A stretch of 64,000 bases of DNA from RGIG6919 sp045531905 (GCA_045531905.1 JAZSEY010000026.1:62001-126000); one strand, 5' to 3'. Positions 1 through 9,314 are shown, numbered from the stretch's first letter. Program-made: numbers and translations. Notes: generated by a model not told the origin, from the sequence alone.

Positions 1-33
1 AGAAAGGAAGTGAATTTATGCTTTATAAGACGC

Positions 34-66
34 AAAAAGAGTTGCTCACCGAAGTGAACAACTCTT
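34..66 (-). terminator. Intrinsic terminator after rpsU
   Basis: A 13-bp stem (one G-U pair) closed by a UUCG-type tetraloop lies at 37-66 and is followed on the minus strand by a short T run. It begins 6 bases beyond the rpsU stop codon, so it ends that transcript. Confidence 0.9.
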
Positions 67-72
67 AATTTA

Positions 73-249
73 TTATTTGTATTTGCGCTTTCTAGCTGCT
101 TCAGACTTTTTCTTACGCTTAACACTAGGCTTTTCGTAATGCTCTCTCTTACGGATTTCCTGCTGAATACCTGCCTTAGCACAGTTTCTCTTAAATCTAC
201 GAAGAGCGCTATCCAAAGTCTCGTTCTCTTTAACGATTACGTTTGACAT
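73..249 (-). CDS. rpsU: 30S ribosomal protein S21
   Basis: Small ribosomal subunit protein S21, which binds 16S rRNA late in assembly and helps initiation. The 58-residue product starts MSNVIVKENE, contains the typical central ALRRFKRN stretch and ends in a very basic tail rich in Lys and Arg, all usual for the family. An upstream in-frame extension exists, but the ATG at 249 has a GGGAGG ribosome site about 10 bases before it and gives the normal S21 length. The gene is monocistronic: its own promoter lies at 330-357 and a terminator follows directly. Identification is secure. Confidence 0.95.
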   Translation of the reverse strand: MSNVIVKENETLDSALRRFKRNCAKAGIQQEIRKREHYEKPSVKRKKKSEAARKRKYK

Positions 250-329
250 ATTCTCACCCTGACCTCCCTTCAGTTGCATATTGCGCCTATCCAATACAAC
301 TGTTTGGGTTATTTTAAAGCACTATTAAG

Positions 330-357
330 ATTATAGCATAAAAAATTTGTACGTCAA
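330..357 (-). promoter_or_regulatory. Sigma-A-like promoter of rpsU
   Basis: On the minus strand TTGACG (352-357) and TATAAT (330-335) are separated by 16 bases. The expected start of transcription is near 322, leaving a leader of about 70 bases before rpsU. Confidence 0.7.
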
Positions 358-387
358 CCATTATTTTCATTTTCTGGCAGACAATTT

Positions 388-1806
388 TTATTGAGCTTCA
401 ATCATCGGAAAATTATCACTTCGTGTATTTATATAACTTCCATCAATTGCATTTGTGACTAAATCAAATACCATAAAGGATATCCCCTGTTCTGAAAACT
501 CCTTAGTCTTCGTATGATATAATCGCCATGTAGGTATAATACTTACTGTATTTTGCATATCATTTGCCTCACAACAATAATAACACAATTCAAACTTATC
601 ATAATTTTCTGTCAACTCACCTGATAAATATGAATAATTCATCACATTTTCTATAACTGCTTTTTGTATTTGTTTATAGGATAATAACTTAACATTCGAA
701 GCCTTCACCATATTAACATTCATTGGATTATAATACGTAAATTCTATCACACCTTTATCATGGACACAAATATCAATCTTTTCTGAACCATACACGATTT
801 GACCATCAACAGCCCGATATAAACTCATATAATAGCCATTCGAAACAATGACAGTATATAATGGTTCAATTTCACCTGTATCAAAATTATAGGTCCACAT
901 TGTTGGATCTAGTTTTGCAATCCCCAGAGGGTATATCTCGCCAATAACAAAATCAGATAGATTTAATGAATCTATAAAGTCATATGCTTTTTCCATACAT
1001 TCTTCTTGACTAAATTGAGATACATTTTTAATTTCATATCCTTCCATATTTTCTAATATTGGCTGTAGCGAAATACGATCCCAACCATTATCTTCAATAT
1101 TATATGTATTAATGTTCACTAGAGAAGCCAAATCCACCGCCGACAATTTAATTTTTGTTGTTTTATTTTCATCATCTTCAAATGCTACAAAGTATTCATG
1201 TTCTAAATAATGAATAACATATTTATCTTCATTAAAATTGTCGACTTCAACAAAATCCAATGGTGCCTGTTCCATCAGTTTCTGATAATCATTTTGATTT
1301 TTTGCCAATGTATCTTTTAAATCTTCCACATCAACTTCTACACCATTATCACCTGTTAATCCCCTACAAGATCTCATACTTTCTACTTGTTCTTCCAAGG
1401 AATTCATCGTGGATTGCATTGCCCACATAGGAAGATGAGCATCATCACCATAATAAATTTTAGTTCCAGGTTCAGAAAGACAATCTAGTAGTTTTTCTTT
1501 ATCGCTAGCATTATAATACTTATATTCGCCACAAAGCACTTTCATTTGATCGACATTTGGTGTTACTACATTTGCATCAATTCGTACACGTTCTGCTTGT
1601 CCTAATTCAATCTTATATGCAGATTCCCAACGATCATCCACACACCCCACAACTTCGTTGATGTTCGTCTGTATTTCCGATTCAGTAGGATTTGACACAC
1701 TATTATCATCAACATAATCAATCCTTTTATTCGAACATCCCGACAAACACGCACCTAACATAAATAGTGCAAAAATCGTATAAATACTTCTACATGCATG
1801 CTTCAT
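388..1806 (-). CDS. Large lipoprotein of unknown function
   Basis: I do not recognise the family. The 472-residue product begins with a lipoprotein signal peptide: basic start, hydrophobic core, then lipobox LSGC with Cys24 as the probable lipidated residue. The remainder is hydrophilic and acidic with no membrane segment, so it should sit on the outer face of the membrane. The ATG at 1806 is preferred over an upstream in-frame start because it places the signal peptide at the N-terminus and follows an AAAGGTAG ribosome site. It lies between the rpsU promoter and the terminator of the CapA-like gene and is probably transcribed alone. Similar large lipoproteins are common in Clostridia, and no role can be assigned. 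Confidence 0.75.
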   Translation of the reverse strand: MKHACRSIYTIFALFMLGACLSGCSNKRIDYVDDNSVSNPTESEIQTNINEVVGCVDDRWESAYKIELGQAERVRIDANVVTPNVDQMKVLCGEYKYYNASDKEKLLDCLSEPGTKIYYGDDAHLPMWAMQSTMNSLEEQVESMRSCRGLTGDNGVEVDVEDLKDTLAKNQNDYQKLMEQAPLDFVEVDNFNEDKYVIHYLEHEYFVAFEDDENKTTKIKLSAVDLASLVNINTYNIEDNGWDRISLQPILENMEGYEIKNVSQFSQEECMEKAYDFIDSLNLSDFVIGEIYPLGIAKLDPTMWTYNFDTGEIEPLYTVIVSNGYYMSLYRAVDGQIVYGSEKIDICVHDKGVIEFTYYNPMNVNMVKASNVKLLSYKQIQKAVIENVMNYSYLSGELTENYDKFELCYYCCEANDMQNTVSIIPTWRLYHTKTKEFSEQGISFMVFDLVTNAIDGSYINTRSDNFPMIEAQ

Positions 1807-1876
1807 AATATCACTACCTTTCTTTGTATAGTCATATAATAAAACAGAAATGTATCTAAAATGTATCAAAGATCAT

Positions 1877-1907
1877 AAAAAAAGTGGAGATTACACTCCA
1901 CTTTTTT
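1877..1907 (-). terminator. Intrinsic terminator after the CapA-like gene
   Basis: A 12-bp stem (1878-1889 with 1896-1907, loop ATTACA) overlaps the stop codon of the CapA-like gene. The A-tract/T-tract arms supply the poly-U run, so it could work in both directions. Confidence 0.85.
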
Positions 1908-3231
1908 ATGGGATTTTTATCTCATACCACTTATCCTTCAACTCATAATCCAAGCCATAACGATTTGTCACAACTGAAATAATCCTATCGTGAGCATAAC
2001 GAATTCTTTTCCATCCATGAGCATCAATTAGTGGATATTTATCTTCATTTTCCAAAGCATATTCCACAGGCACAACACCGATGGTTTCATCGGACCAATA
2101 TACACAAGTCGGTGTTACTGAAACAGATTGCAGTTTCTTTTCGTCCTTATCCTTATAAAAAGAAACGTTCATCATCAATCCCAAATCCTTGTCCGGACCC
2201 GCTTTATTAGTCTGACTTGAAATAAAATTACCTAATGAATAAATAGATACGCCGATTCTGGTACTACCATCTGCATTTGCCAAGCTTCTGATTTCCATTG
2301 GCTGCACCACATGGGGGTGACTGCCAAAAATAACATCAGCACCTGCATTAAACAATCTGTCAGCTAATTTTTCCTGATAGGAAGATGGAACTGTCTTATA
2401 TTCAACGCCCCAATGTGCAAGCACTAATACAAAATCAGCACCTGCCTTTCTCAAATCACGCACCTGTTGACACATGGCTTCCATCTTATCTTCCTTGTAT
2501 TCATTCAAAGTGTTTACCAGATACGGCTGATCTGACGGTATTGGTAAACCGTTGGTTGCATAGGTAAATGCGCAGAAACCAAATTTAATCTCATTAATCT
2601 CCACAATACAAAGTTTTTCTTGTTCTTCCTCGCTTCTCGCAGTTCCCGTATGAGGAATCCCCATTTTATCGAGATAATCTAACGTAGCAACAATACCTTT
2701 TGCTTTGGAATCAATGGAATGATTATTGGCTGTCCCTAAAAAGTCTACACCAGAATTCTTTAACGCATCTACTAGACTTTCTGGAGAATTGAATTGCGGA
2801 TAATCACTATATCCATGAAATATAGGCTTTACACCGTTATTTCTTCCGGCAATGGTAGTCTCTAAATTACCAATTGTATAATCCGCAGCACTCAAGGTAT
2901 CACCCATATATGCAAATGCCTTGTCAAAATCAAAGGTATCCGTCTCACTATCATAAGCCCGAAGCATTTGTGCTCTATGTACCATGACATCTCCAACCGC
3001 AGTTAACGTCACTTCCCGACTAGTATCAATATAAACAGGACTAGCGGTGCCCATTTTCATCACTTTTGAAAATGTCACCGCTTCCAGTTCCTGACTTACA
3101 GGCACAGTCATATAATGTAAATATATCACTCCACCTGATGTCAGCGCAGTCAAGATAAACAATACAATAAATACACGTTTTACAAGACGCAAAATATTTA
3201 CTTTTGTTGTCTTATTATCTTGATTTTCCAT
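1906..3231 (-). CDS. CapA family phosphoesterase-like protein
   Basis: Belongs to the CapA/PGA_cap group (poly-gamma-glutamate capsule synthesis CapA), which has a metallophosphoesterase-like fold and is usually anchored outside the membrane. Residues 20-41 form one membrane anchor. Diagnostic motifs follow: GDVMVHR (80-86), GNLET (121-125), NNHS (169-172), AHWG (272-275) and GSHPH (303-307), which supply the metal-binding Asp, Asn and His residues. The length of 441 fits single-domain CapA proteins. No capB, capC or capE neighbours are present, so polyglutamate synthesis is unlikely and the substrate is unknown. It starts 4 bases beyond the alaS stop, suggesting co-transcription with alaS. 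Confidence 0.88.
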   Translation of the reverse strand: MENQDNKTTKVNILRLVKRVFIVLFILTALTSGGVIYLHYMTVPVSQELEAVTFSKVMKMGTASPVYIDTSREVTLTAVGDVMVHRAQMLRAYDSETDTFDFDKAFAYMGDTLSAADYTIGNLETTIAGRNNGVKPIFHGYSDYPQFNSPESLVDALKNSGVDFLGTANNHSIDSKAKGIVATLDYLDKMGIPHTGTARSEEEQEKLCIVEINEIKFGFCAFTYATNGLPIPSDQPYLVNTLNEYKEDKMEAMCQQVRDLRKAGADFVLVLAHWGVEYKTVPSSYQEKLADRLFNAGADVIFGSHPHVVQPMEIRSLANADGSTRIGVSIYSLGNFISSQTNKAGPDKDLGLMMNVSFYKDKDEKKLQSVSVTPTCVYWSDETIGVVPVEYALENEDKYPLIDAHGWKRIRYAHDRIISVVTNRYGLDYELKDKWYEIKIP

Positions 3232-3235
3232 AATT

Positions 3236-5872
3236 CTATTTTATCTGTCCCTCAAGGGTTGTTTTTGCTGCTTCCAAAGCATCCTGAATACCGGCTGGAT
3301 TTTTACCGCCTGCCTGTGCCATGTTTGGACGACCACCGCCGCCACCACCAACGCATGGAGCAATTGCCTTAATTAAGTTACCTGCATGTGCACCCTTGCT
3401 AATTGCTTCATCGGTTGCCATAACAATCAGATTTACCTTACCATCAGCGTTAGACGCTACTACTACCACACCTTCACCGATATTTGTCTTTAACTGGTCG
3501 CCAAGGTCACGTAAGCCATTCATGTCTACACCCTCAACTGAGGTAGCAATCAACTTCACGCCGTTTACTTCAACCATCTTATCGCTGACATCACCAAGAG
3601 AATCCTTTGCAAGCTTACTCTTTAATGATTCATTTTCTGAAGCAAGTGCCTTCTGCTCAGCAAGCATATGTTCAATCTTCTCAACAAGATTTGCAGGACT
3701 TGCCTTCAATAACTTAGCAGCCTCGTAAACCTTCTCTTCCATTTCTTTGTAATATGCAAATACGCCTGCACCTGTTAACGCCTCGATACGACGAACACCT
3801 GCAGCAACACCAGCCTCAGATACAATCTTAAATGTTGTAATCGCTCCAGTATTGGCAACATGAGTACCACCACAAAGCTCGATGGAGAAATCACCCATAG
3901 ATACTACTCTTACTGTATCGCCGTACTTCTCACCGAAGAGAGCCATAGCGCCTGTCTTCTTAGCATCTTCAATAGACATCTCTTCTGTCTTAACAGTTAA
4001 GTTGTTTGCGATTTCCTGGTTAACCAAGGCTTCAACCTTCTTAAGCTCATCCTCAGTCATTGCTGAGAAATGTGCAAAGTCAAAACGAAGTCTGTCTGGT
4101 GTAACCAAAGAACCCTTCTGCTCAACGTGAGAACCGAGTACTGTCTTCAACGCCTTCTGTAAAAGGTGTGTTGCACTGTGGTTCTTACAAGTATCAGCAC
4201 GACCTGCTGCATTTACCTGTAATGTTGCCTTATCGCCAACCTTTAACATACCCTTAGTAACGGTACCGACATGTCCAACCTTGCCACCCTTTAATTTAAT
4301 GGTATCCTCAACAGCAAACTCACCATCCGCTGTTGTAATCACACCAGTATCACCTTGCTGACCACCCATGGTAGCATAGAAAGGTGTCTCATTTACAAAA
4401 ATAGTAGCCTTTTCGCCTTCAGAAACTGCTGCAATAATCTCATCTGTTGTAATGACAGTAATATCTGATTCATGTGTTAAATTGTCATAACCAACAAACT
4501 CAGAAGTGATAGCTGGGTCAATGTCATCATATACAGTGGCATCGGCACCCATGTAGTTGCTAACCTTTCTTGCACTTCTTGCACTATCACGCTGCTCCTT
4601 CATGCAAGCCTGATAACCTTCTTCATCAATGGTATAACCCTTCTCTTCCAAAATTTCCTTTGTTAAATCAAGAGGGAAACCATAAGTATCATAAAGCATA
4701 AATGCATCATCACCAGAAAGAACCTTCTCATTCTTTTCAGCCATCTTTGCTTCCATTTCTGCTAAAATACTAAGACCTTTATCGATAGTCTTATTGAAAT
4801 TGTTCTCTTCCTGAGTGAGAACATTTAAGATAAATTCTTTCTTCTCTTCTAATTCAGGATAACCGCCCTTAGAACCTTCAATTACAGTCTCTGAAAGTTT
4901 TGCTAGGAAAATACCATCAATACCAAGCAATCTTCCGTGACGGGCAGCACGACGAATCAAACGACGAAGCACGTATCCACGGCCTTCATTAGTAGGCATA
5001 ATACCATCAGAAATCATAAATGTAGCCGAACGGATATGATCAGTAATCAAACGGATAGAAATATCCTTCTGTAAATCTGCATGATAAGTAACCTTTGCGA
5101 ATTCACAAACCTTATCACGAAGTGCCTGTACTGTATCTACGTCAAATAAAGACTCTACATCCTGTACAACAACAGCAAGTCTTTCAAGACCCATACCTGT
5201 ATCGATGTTCTTCTGGATTAACTCAGTATAGTTACCCTTACCATCATTGTCAAACTGTGTAAATACGTTGTTCCAAACCTCCATGTAACGATCACAGTCA
5301 CAACCTACTGTACACTCTGGTTTACCACAACCGTACTTCTCGCCACGATCATAATAAACCTCAGAACACGGTCCACAAGGACCAGCACCATGCTCCCAGA
5401 AATTATCAGCCTTACCAAAACGGAAAATACGTTCCGGTGCAATGCCGATGCTCTTATTCCAAATTTCAAATGCCTGATCATCATCCTCATAAATAGATGG
5501 ATATAATCTGTCAGCGTCTAATCCAACAACCTCAGTTAAAAACTCCCAAGTCCAGGCAATCGCCTCATCCTTAAAATAGTCACCAAAGGAGAAGTTACCA
5601 AGCATCTCAAAAAATGTACCGTGACGGGCAGTTTTACCTACATTTTCAATATCTCCTGTACGAATGCATTTTTGACAGGTAGTGACTCTCTTTCTTGGTG
5701 GAATTTCCTGACCTGTAAAATATGGCTTTAAAGGTGCCATACCAGAATTAATTAGTAATAAACTATTGTCATTGTGTGGAATCAAAGAGAAACTCTTCAT
5801 TCTAAGATGTTCCTTGCTCTCAAAGAACTCTAAAAACATCTCTCTTAATTCATTAACGCCGTACTTCTTCAC
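3236..5872 (-). CDS. alaS: Alanine--tRNA ligase
   Basis: Charges tRNA-Ala with alanine and hydrolyses mischarged Ser/Gly-tRNA-Ala. The 878-residue protein has the full bacterial layout: class II catalytic core at the N-terminus with the motif 1 region near MAPLKPYF, editing domain with HSATH near residue 565 and CGGTH near 667 (zinc site), and a C-terminal DHHA1/C-Ala domain with a GGGGGGRP stretch near 841. Length and order are normal. The gene follows a 45-residue membrane protein gene and precedes the CapA-like gene. No T-box leader is visible upstream. Confidence 0.98.
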   Translation of the reverse strand: MKKYGVNELREMFLEFFESKEHLRMKSFSLIPHNDNSLLLINSGMAPLKPYFTGQEIPPRKRVTTCQKCIRTGDIENVGKTARHGTFFEMLGNFSFGDYFKDEAIAWTWEFLTEVVGLDADRLYPSIYEDDDQAFEIWNKSIGIAPERIFRFGKADNFWEHGAGPCGPCSEVYYDRGEKYGCGKPECTVGCDCDRYMEVWNNVFTQFDNDGKGNYTELIQKNIDTGMGLERLAVVVQDVESLFDVDTVQALRDKVCEFAKVTYHADLQKDISIRLITDHIRSATFMISDGIMPTNEGRGYVLRRLIRRAARHGRLLGIDGIFLAKLSETVIEGSKGGYPELEEKKEFILNVLTQEENNFNKTIDKGLSILAEMEAKMAEKNEKVLSGDDAFMLYDTYGFPLDLTKEILEEKGYTIDEEGYQACMKEQRDSARSARKVSNYMGADATVYDDIDPAITSEFVGYDNLTHESDITVITTDEIIAAVSEGEKATIFVNETPFYATMGGQQGDTGVITTADGEFAVEDTIKLKGGKVGHVGTVTKGMLKVGDKATLQVNAAGRADTCKNHSATHLLQKALKTVLGSHVEQKGSLVTPDRLRFDFAHFSAMTEDELKKVEALVNQEIANNLTVKTEEMSIEDAKKTGAMALFGEKYGDTVRVVSMGDFSIELCGGTHVANTGAITTFKIVSEAGVAAGVRRIEALTGAGVFAYYKEMEEKVYEAAKLLKASPANLVEKIEHMLAEQKALASENESLKSKLAKDSLGDVSDKMVEVNGVKLIATSVEGVDMNGLRDLGDQLKTNIGEGVVVVASNADGKVNLIVMATDEAISKGAHAGNLIKAIAPCVGGGGGGRPNMAQAGGKNPAGIQDALEAAKTTLEGQIK

Positions 5873-5890
5873 AACTACTTCCTCCTAAAT

Positions 5891-6028
5891 CTATGCATCT
5901 TTCTCTTCTGTAAGATTCTCATTCTTCTTTGCTCTTAAATATTTTCCAAAGAATACACCGCCAACTGCAATGGCAAGTAATACAACATACTTAAATAAAT
6001 ACTCAAAAAACTCAACCCAAAATGCCAT
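5891..6028 (-). CDS. 45-residue membrane protein upstream of alaS
   Basis: This frame is too short for most ORF cut-offs but is well supported. An AAGGAGG ribosome site lies 7 bases before the ATG at 6028 and the frame encodes 45 residues. It begins MAFWVEFFEYLFKYV, has one hydrophobic segment at about residues 8-28 ending in a GKYLR-type basic flank, and a charged tail ending EEKDA. It is probably a single-pass membrane protein with the tail in the cytoplasm. It ends 18 bases before the alaS start and probably shares the alaS transcript. The function is unknown. Confidence 0.75.
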   Translation of the reverse strand: MAFWVEFFEYLFKYVVLLAIAVGGVFFGKYLRAKKNENLTEEKDA

Positions 6029-6068
6029 ATCTTTGTCCTCCTTTAAAATAAGACTAAACATTCAAACT

Positions 6069-6098
6069 ATTATACTACTAATTTGCCAAATCTGTAAA
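6069..6098 (-). promoter_or_regulatory. Probable promoter of the 45-aa gene and alaS
   Basis: On the minus strand TTTACA (6093-6098) and TATAAT (6069-6074) are 18 bases apart. They overlap the 3' end of hisI, and no terminator is visible between hisI and this point, so read-through from the his operon is also possible. Confidence 0.5.
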
Positions 6099-6425
6099 GA
6101 AGCAGCTTCTTTTTCCTGTATGACAAGCTGCACCAACTTGTTCCACCAACGCTAAAATGGTATCATTGTCACAGTCAATCTTCAGTTCCTTTACATACTG
6201 ATAATGTCCTGAAGTATCACCCTTTATCCAAAGCTCATCTCGACTTCTGGAATAATAAGTCATAATACCGGTTTCGATGGTTTTCAAATAGGCTTCTTCA
6301 TTCATGTATGCAACCATCAGTACTTCTTTATTTTCATAATCCTGTGTTACCACTGGAATCATGCCATCGCTATTTAACTTAAATTCAGAAAAAGACATAT
6401 AGCTTGTCAATGTTCTTCCTGCCAT
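6078..6425 (-). CDS. hisI: Phosphoribosyl-AMP cyclohydrolase
   Basis: Opens the ring of phosphoribosyl-AMP, the third step of histidine synthesis, in the cytoplasm. The 115-residue product is the single-domain form. It shows the metal-binding DCD (84-86) and the zinc cysteines Cys101 and Cys108 within the ACHTGKRSC segment. A fused phosphoribosyl-ATP pyrophosphatase (HisE) domain is absent and no separate hisE lies next to it. The start at 6425 follows a GAAAGGAAC site inside the end of hisB, one base from the hisB stop, so the two are translationally close. It is the last gene of the his operon here. Confidence 0.95.
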   Translation of the reverse strand: MAGRTLTSYMSFSEFKLNSDGMIPVVTQDYENKEVLMVAYMNEEAYLKTIETGIMTYYSRSRDELWIKGDTSGHYQYVKELKIDCDNDTILALVEQVGAACHTGKRSCFFTDLAN

Positions 6426-6426
6426 A

Positions 6427-7020
6427 TTACAAAGTTCCTTTCGTAGATAATACCTGACCGGACAAACGGCTCTCTGTCATAGTCGCCTCATCCAATGCCT
6501 TGGCAAATGCCTTAAATGCAGCTTCAATAATATGATGATTGTTACTGCCATCCAACTGTTTTAAATGCAGATTCATACCTGCACTATAGGAAACAGCATA
6601 AAAGAATTCCTTTACCATCTCTGTATCCATGTAACCGACTCTATCAGTTGTCAAATCTAAATTATAAACCAAAAATGGTCTCCCCGATAAATCCAATGCA
6701 CAAAGCACTAAGGTTTCATCCATTGGAAGCATAAAATTACCAAAGCGTTTAATGGCTTTCTTATCGCCTAATGCTTCTTTGATTGCCTGTCCCAATACAA
6801 TACCTGTATCCTCGATGGTGTGGTGACAGTCCACATATAGGTCACCTTTTACCTTCACATCCAAATCAAAAAATCCATGTCTGGCAAAACTAATTAACAT
6901 ATGGTCAAAGAAACCAACACCGGTGTCAACATTTGCTTTGCCAGAACCATCAATATTGAAATCTATAACAATATCAGTTTCACTGGTTTTACGAACAACA
7001 TGTGACTTTCTATCATTCAT
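6427..7020 (-). CDS. hisB: Imidazoleglycerol-phosphate dehydratase
   Basis: Removes water from imidazole-glycerol phosphate in histidine synthesis. The 197 residues match the monofunctional dehydratase. Manganese-binding motifs are present: FFDHM (37-41), HHTIED (66-71), and the second HH pair at 162-163. The histidinol-phosphatase domain found in enterobacterial HisB is absent, as expected for Firmicutes. The start is preceded by AAAGGAG. A 55-base gap separates it from the NYN/LOTUS gene upstream and contains a small imperfect palindrome (TATGC arms). Confidence 0.96.
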   Translation of the reverse strand: MNDRKSHVVRKTSETDIVIDFNIDGSGKANVDTGVGFFDHMLISFARHGFFDLDVKVKGDLYVDCHHTIEDTGIVLGQAIKEALGDKKAIKRFGNFMLPMDETLVLCALDLSGRPFLVYNLDLTTDRVGYMDTEMVKEFFYAVSYSAGMNLHLKQLDGSNNHHIIEAAFKAFAKALDEATMTESRLSGQVLSTKGTL

Positions 7021-7075
7021 AGTACAATCTCCTTTCTATGCATTCTAAGCATACAATCTCATTCACAAAAAACTA

Positions 7076-8011
7076 TCATGATTTCTTATCATTACGTTTT
7101 AGTTTAACACTGTTATTTTCTACAATAAAACAATCCATACTTCGCAAAAAGCTTGATAACCGACTATAGCCATAATCATGCAAATCAAAATCTTGGTAAC
7201 ATTTCTTTAATTCTCCATATATAATGGATAAATTATTAATTGAACCATGATTCTTCTTGATTATAGTGATGATTTCTTGTCTTATATCTTCACGTTTTAT
7301 TGTTTCCTGCTTTATAACAAAATAATGTCTTCCCTCACGCAACAAGCATATCTTCGACATACCTTCATCAATGAAAACACTTAGTTTAGAATAGCCATAA
7401 TTACGTACATCAAAATCTGGATATTTTTCACTTAGGCGATTACCAATTATACCTAACTCCAGTCGTCCTTTGGAAGATTCATTTATCATTGATACAATAT
7501 CAAGTTCCAAGTCCTTCACTTTAGTAATGTTATGTTCTTCAGCATCAATCACACTACTTTCGCTATTCCCTCGTTCCATATCTGAAATTAAATTCAAATG
7601 GATAAATTTATTACATGCTCGAGTCAATGCTTTTGGTGTTTTCGATTCACCCATACCAATAACGTATTTGTTCTCTTCTCTCAAACGCATGGCAAGTCTT
7701 GTAAAATCGCTATCACTGGTAACCAAACAAAATCCATCAACTTTATTTTGATGAAGCAAATCCATTGCGTCAATCACCATTACCATATCAGTACTGTTTT
7801 TACCTGACGTATAAGAAAATTGTTGAATCGGTATGATGGAATATTCCAACAATACCGACTCTTTCCAACTGCTTTCTTTTGACCAATTTCCGTAAATTCG
7901 TCTACACGATGCAAAACCATACTTTTCTAACTCATTAAATATTGCATGGGCATACTGTGAACTGATATTATCAGCATCGATTAAAACTGCTAACTGCATT
8001 TTATCTTCCAT
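7076..8011 (-). CDS. NYN (PIN-like) nuclease with two OST-HTH/LOTUS domains
   Basis: A predicted RNA-acting protein of 311 residues. Residues 5-145 resemble a LabA/DUF88-type NYN domain, a PIN-like metal-dependent ribonuclease fold, with acidic residues Asp12 and Asp14 (IDADN), Asp75 (NSTD) and Asp100/Asp102 (SDSD) in the expected places. Two copies of an OST-HTH/LOTUS-like domain follow, about 170-225 and 243-300, each ending in a matching DVRNYGYSKL / DLHDYGYSRL segment; such domains bind RNA in other proteins. The ATG at 8011 follows an AGAGGTGAGG ribosome site. It sits between hisD and hisB but has no evident role in histidine synthesis. The RNA target is unknown. Confidence 0.85.
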   Translation of the reverse strand: MEDKMQLAVLIDADNISSQYAHAIFNELEKYGFASCRRIYGNWSKESSWKESVLLEYSIIPIQQFSYTSGKNSTDMVMVIDAMDLLHQNKVDGFCLVTSDSDFTRLAMRLREENKYVIGMGESKTPKALTRACNKFIHLNLISDMERGNSESSVIDAEEHNITKVKDLELDIVSMINESSKGRLELGIIGNRLSEKYPDFDVRNYGYSKLSVFIDEGMSKICLLREGRHYFVIKQETIKREDIRQEIITIIKKNHGSINNLSIIYGELKKCYQDFDLHDYGYSRLSSFLRSMDCFIVENNSVKLKRNDKKS

Positions 8012-8024
8012 AAAAACCTCACCT

Positions 8025-9314
8025 CTACTCAAAACGCACCTTGATGGAATTTGCATGTGCTGTCAGCTGTTCTGATGTTGCAAAATCAATAATATCCTGA
8101 TGAATTGGCTCCAATGCTTCTTTTGAATAATAAATCACACTGGATTTCTTAATAAAGTCATCTACACTCAGTGGTGAGAAGAACTTTGCTGTACCATTTG
8201 TAGGAAGTACGTGATTTGGACCTGCAAAATAGTCGCCCAAAGGTTCACTGCTGTATTCACCGATAAAGATTGCTCCTGCATTTCGAACTCTTGTCATCAC
8301 ATCAAATGGATTCTGAGTCATAATCTCTAAATGCTCAGAAGCAATATCGTTTACAACATCGAGAGCCTCGTTCATATCCTTTGCAACAATAATATATCCA
8401 TAATTATCTAAAGACTTTTGCATAATTTCAGTTCTAGAAAGCTCTGCTACAAACTTATCAACCTCAACCGATACCTTATCCGCCAGTTCTTCACTGGTAG
8501 TAACCAGTACTGCAGATGCCATTTCATCATGCTCTGCCTGAGAAAGCAAATCTGCTGCCACAAATCTAGGATTTGCAGTTTCATCTGCCAAAACTAAAAT
8601 CTCGCTCGGACCGGCAATGGAATCAATGCTGACATGTCCGTATACTGCACGTTTTGCAAGCGCAACGAAAATGTTACCAGGACCAACAATCTTGTCCACC
8701 TTAGGAATAGATTCTGTTCCATATGCAAGTGCTGCAATCGCCTGAGCGCCACCAGCCTTGAAAATTGCTGTAGCACCTGCTTCATTGGCAGCAACCAATG
8801 TAGTCGGATATACTTTGCCCTCTGCATTACATGGAGTTGTCATAATAATGTTTTCAACGCCTGCTACCTTCGCTGGCACAATATTCATAAGTACAGAGGA
8901 AGGATATACCGCTTTTCCACCAGGTACATAAACACCGACAGATTGTAAAGGTGTTACCTTCTGTCCAAGCATTGTGCCATTTGTCTTAGTATCAAACCAG
9001 CTATACTGTCTCTGCTTTTCATGATACTCACGAATATTCACTAACGCCTTACGGATAACCTCAACCAAATGTGCATCCACCTGGCTATAAGCTTCCTCAA
9101 TCTCTTCCTTAGTAACTTTTACGGTCTCAGCGGTGATATCTGCCTTATCAAACTTCTTTGTATAAGCAAATAGCGCCTGATCTCCATTTGCCTTTACGTC
9201 TTCTACAATACCATTTACCGTAACTGCAAATTCGTCATAGTTACCGGAACTACGCTTTAATAAATCATTTAAAATGTTCTTCTTCTGTTCTTCATTGATA
9301 AATACCTTACGCAT
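8025..9314 (-). CDS. hisD: Histidinol dehydrogenase
   Basis: Catalyses the last two oxidations of histidine synthesis (histidinol to histidine) using NAD and a zinc ion. The 429-residue length is typical. Family segments include VPGGKA, VGPGN, the zinc-ligand region SQAEHDE, SEHLE and the AGPNHVLP signature. The ribosome site AAGGAGG precedes the ATG at 9314. It lies 24 bases downstream of hisG. The following NYN/LOTUS gene begins 13 bases beyond its stop. Confidence 0.98.
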   Translation of the reverse strand: MRKVFINEEQKKNILNDLLKRSSGNYDEFAVTVNGIVEDVKANGDQALFAYTKKFDKADITAETVKVTKEEIEEAYSQVDAHLVEVIRKALVNIREYHEKQRQYSWFDTKTNGTMLGQKVTPLQSVGVYVPGGKAVYPSSVLMNIVPAKVAGVENIIMTTPCNAEGKVYPTTLVAANEAGATAIFKAGGAQAIAALAYGTESIPKVDKIVGPGNIFVALAKRAVYGHVSIDSIAGPSEILVLADETANPRFVAADLLSQAEHDEMASAVLVTTSEELADKVSVEVDKFVAELSRTEIMQKSLDNYGYIIVAKDMNEALDVVNDIASEHLEIMTQNPFDVMTRVRNAGAIFIGEYSSEPLGDYFAGPNHVLPTNGTAKFFSPLSVDDFIKKSSVIYYSKEALEPIHQDIIDFATSEQLTAHANSIKVRFE

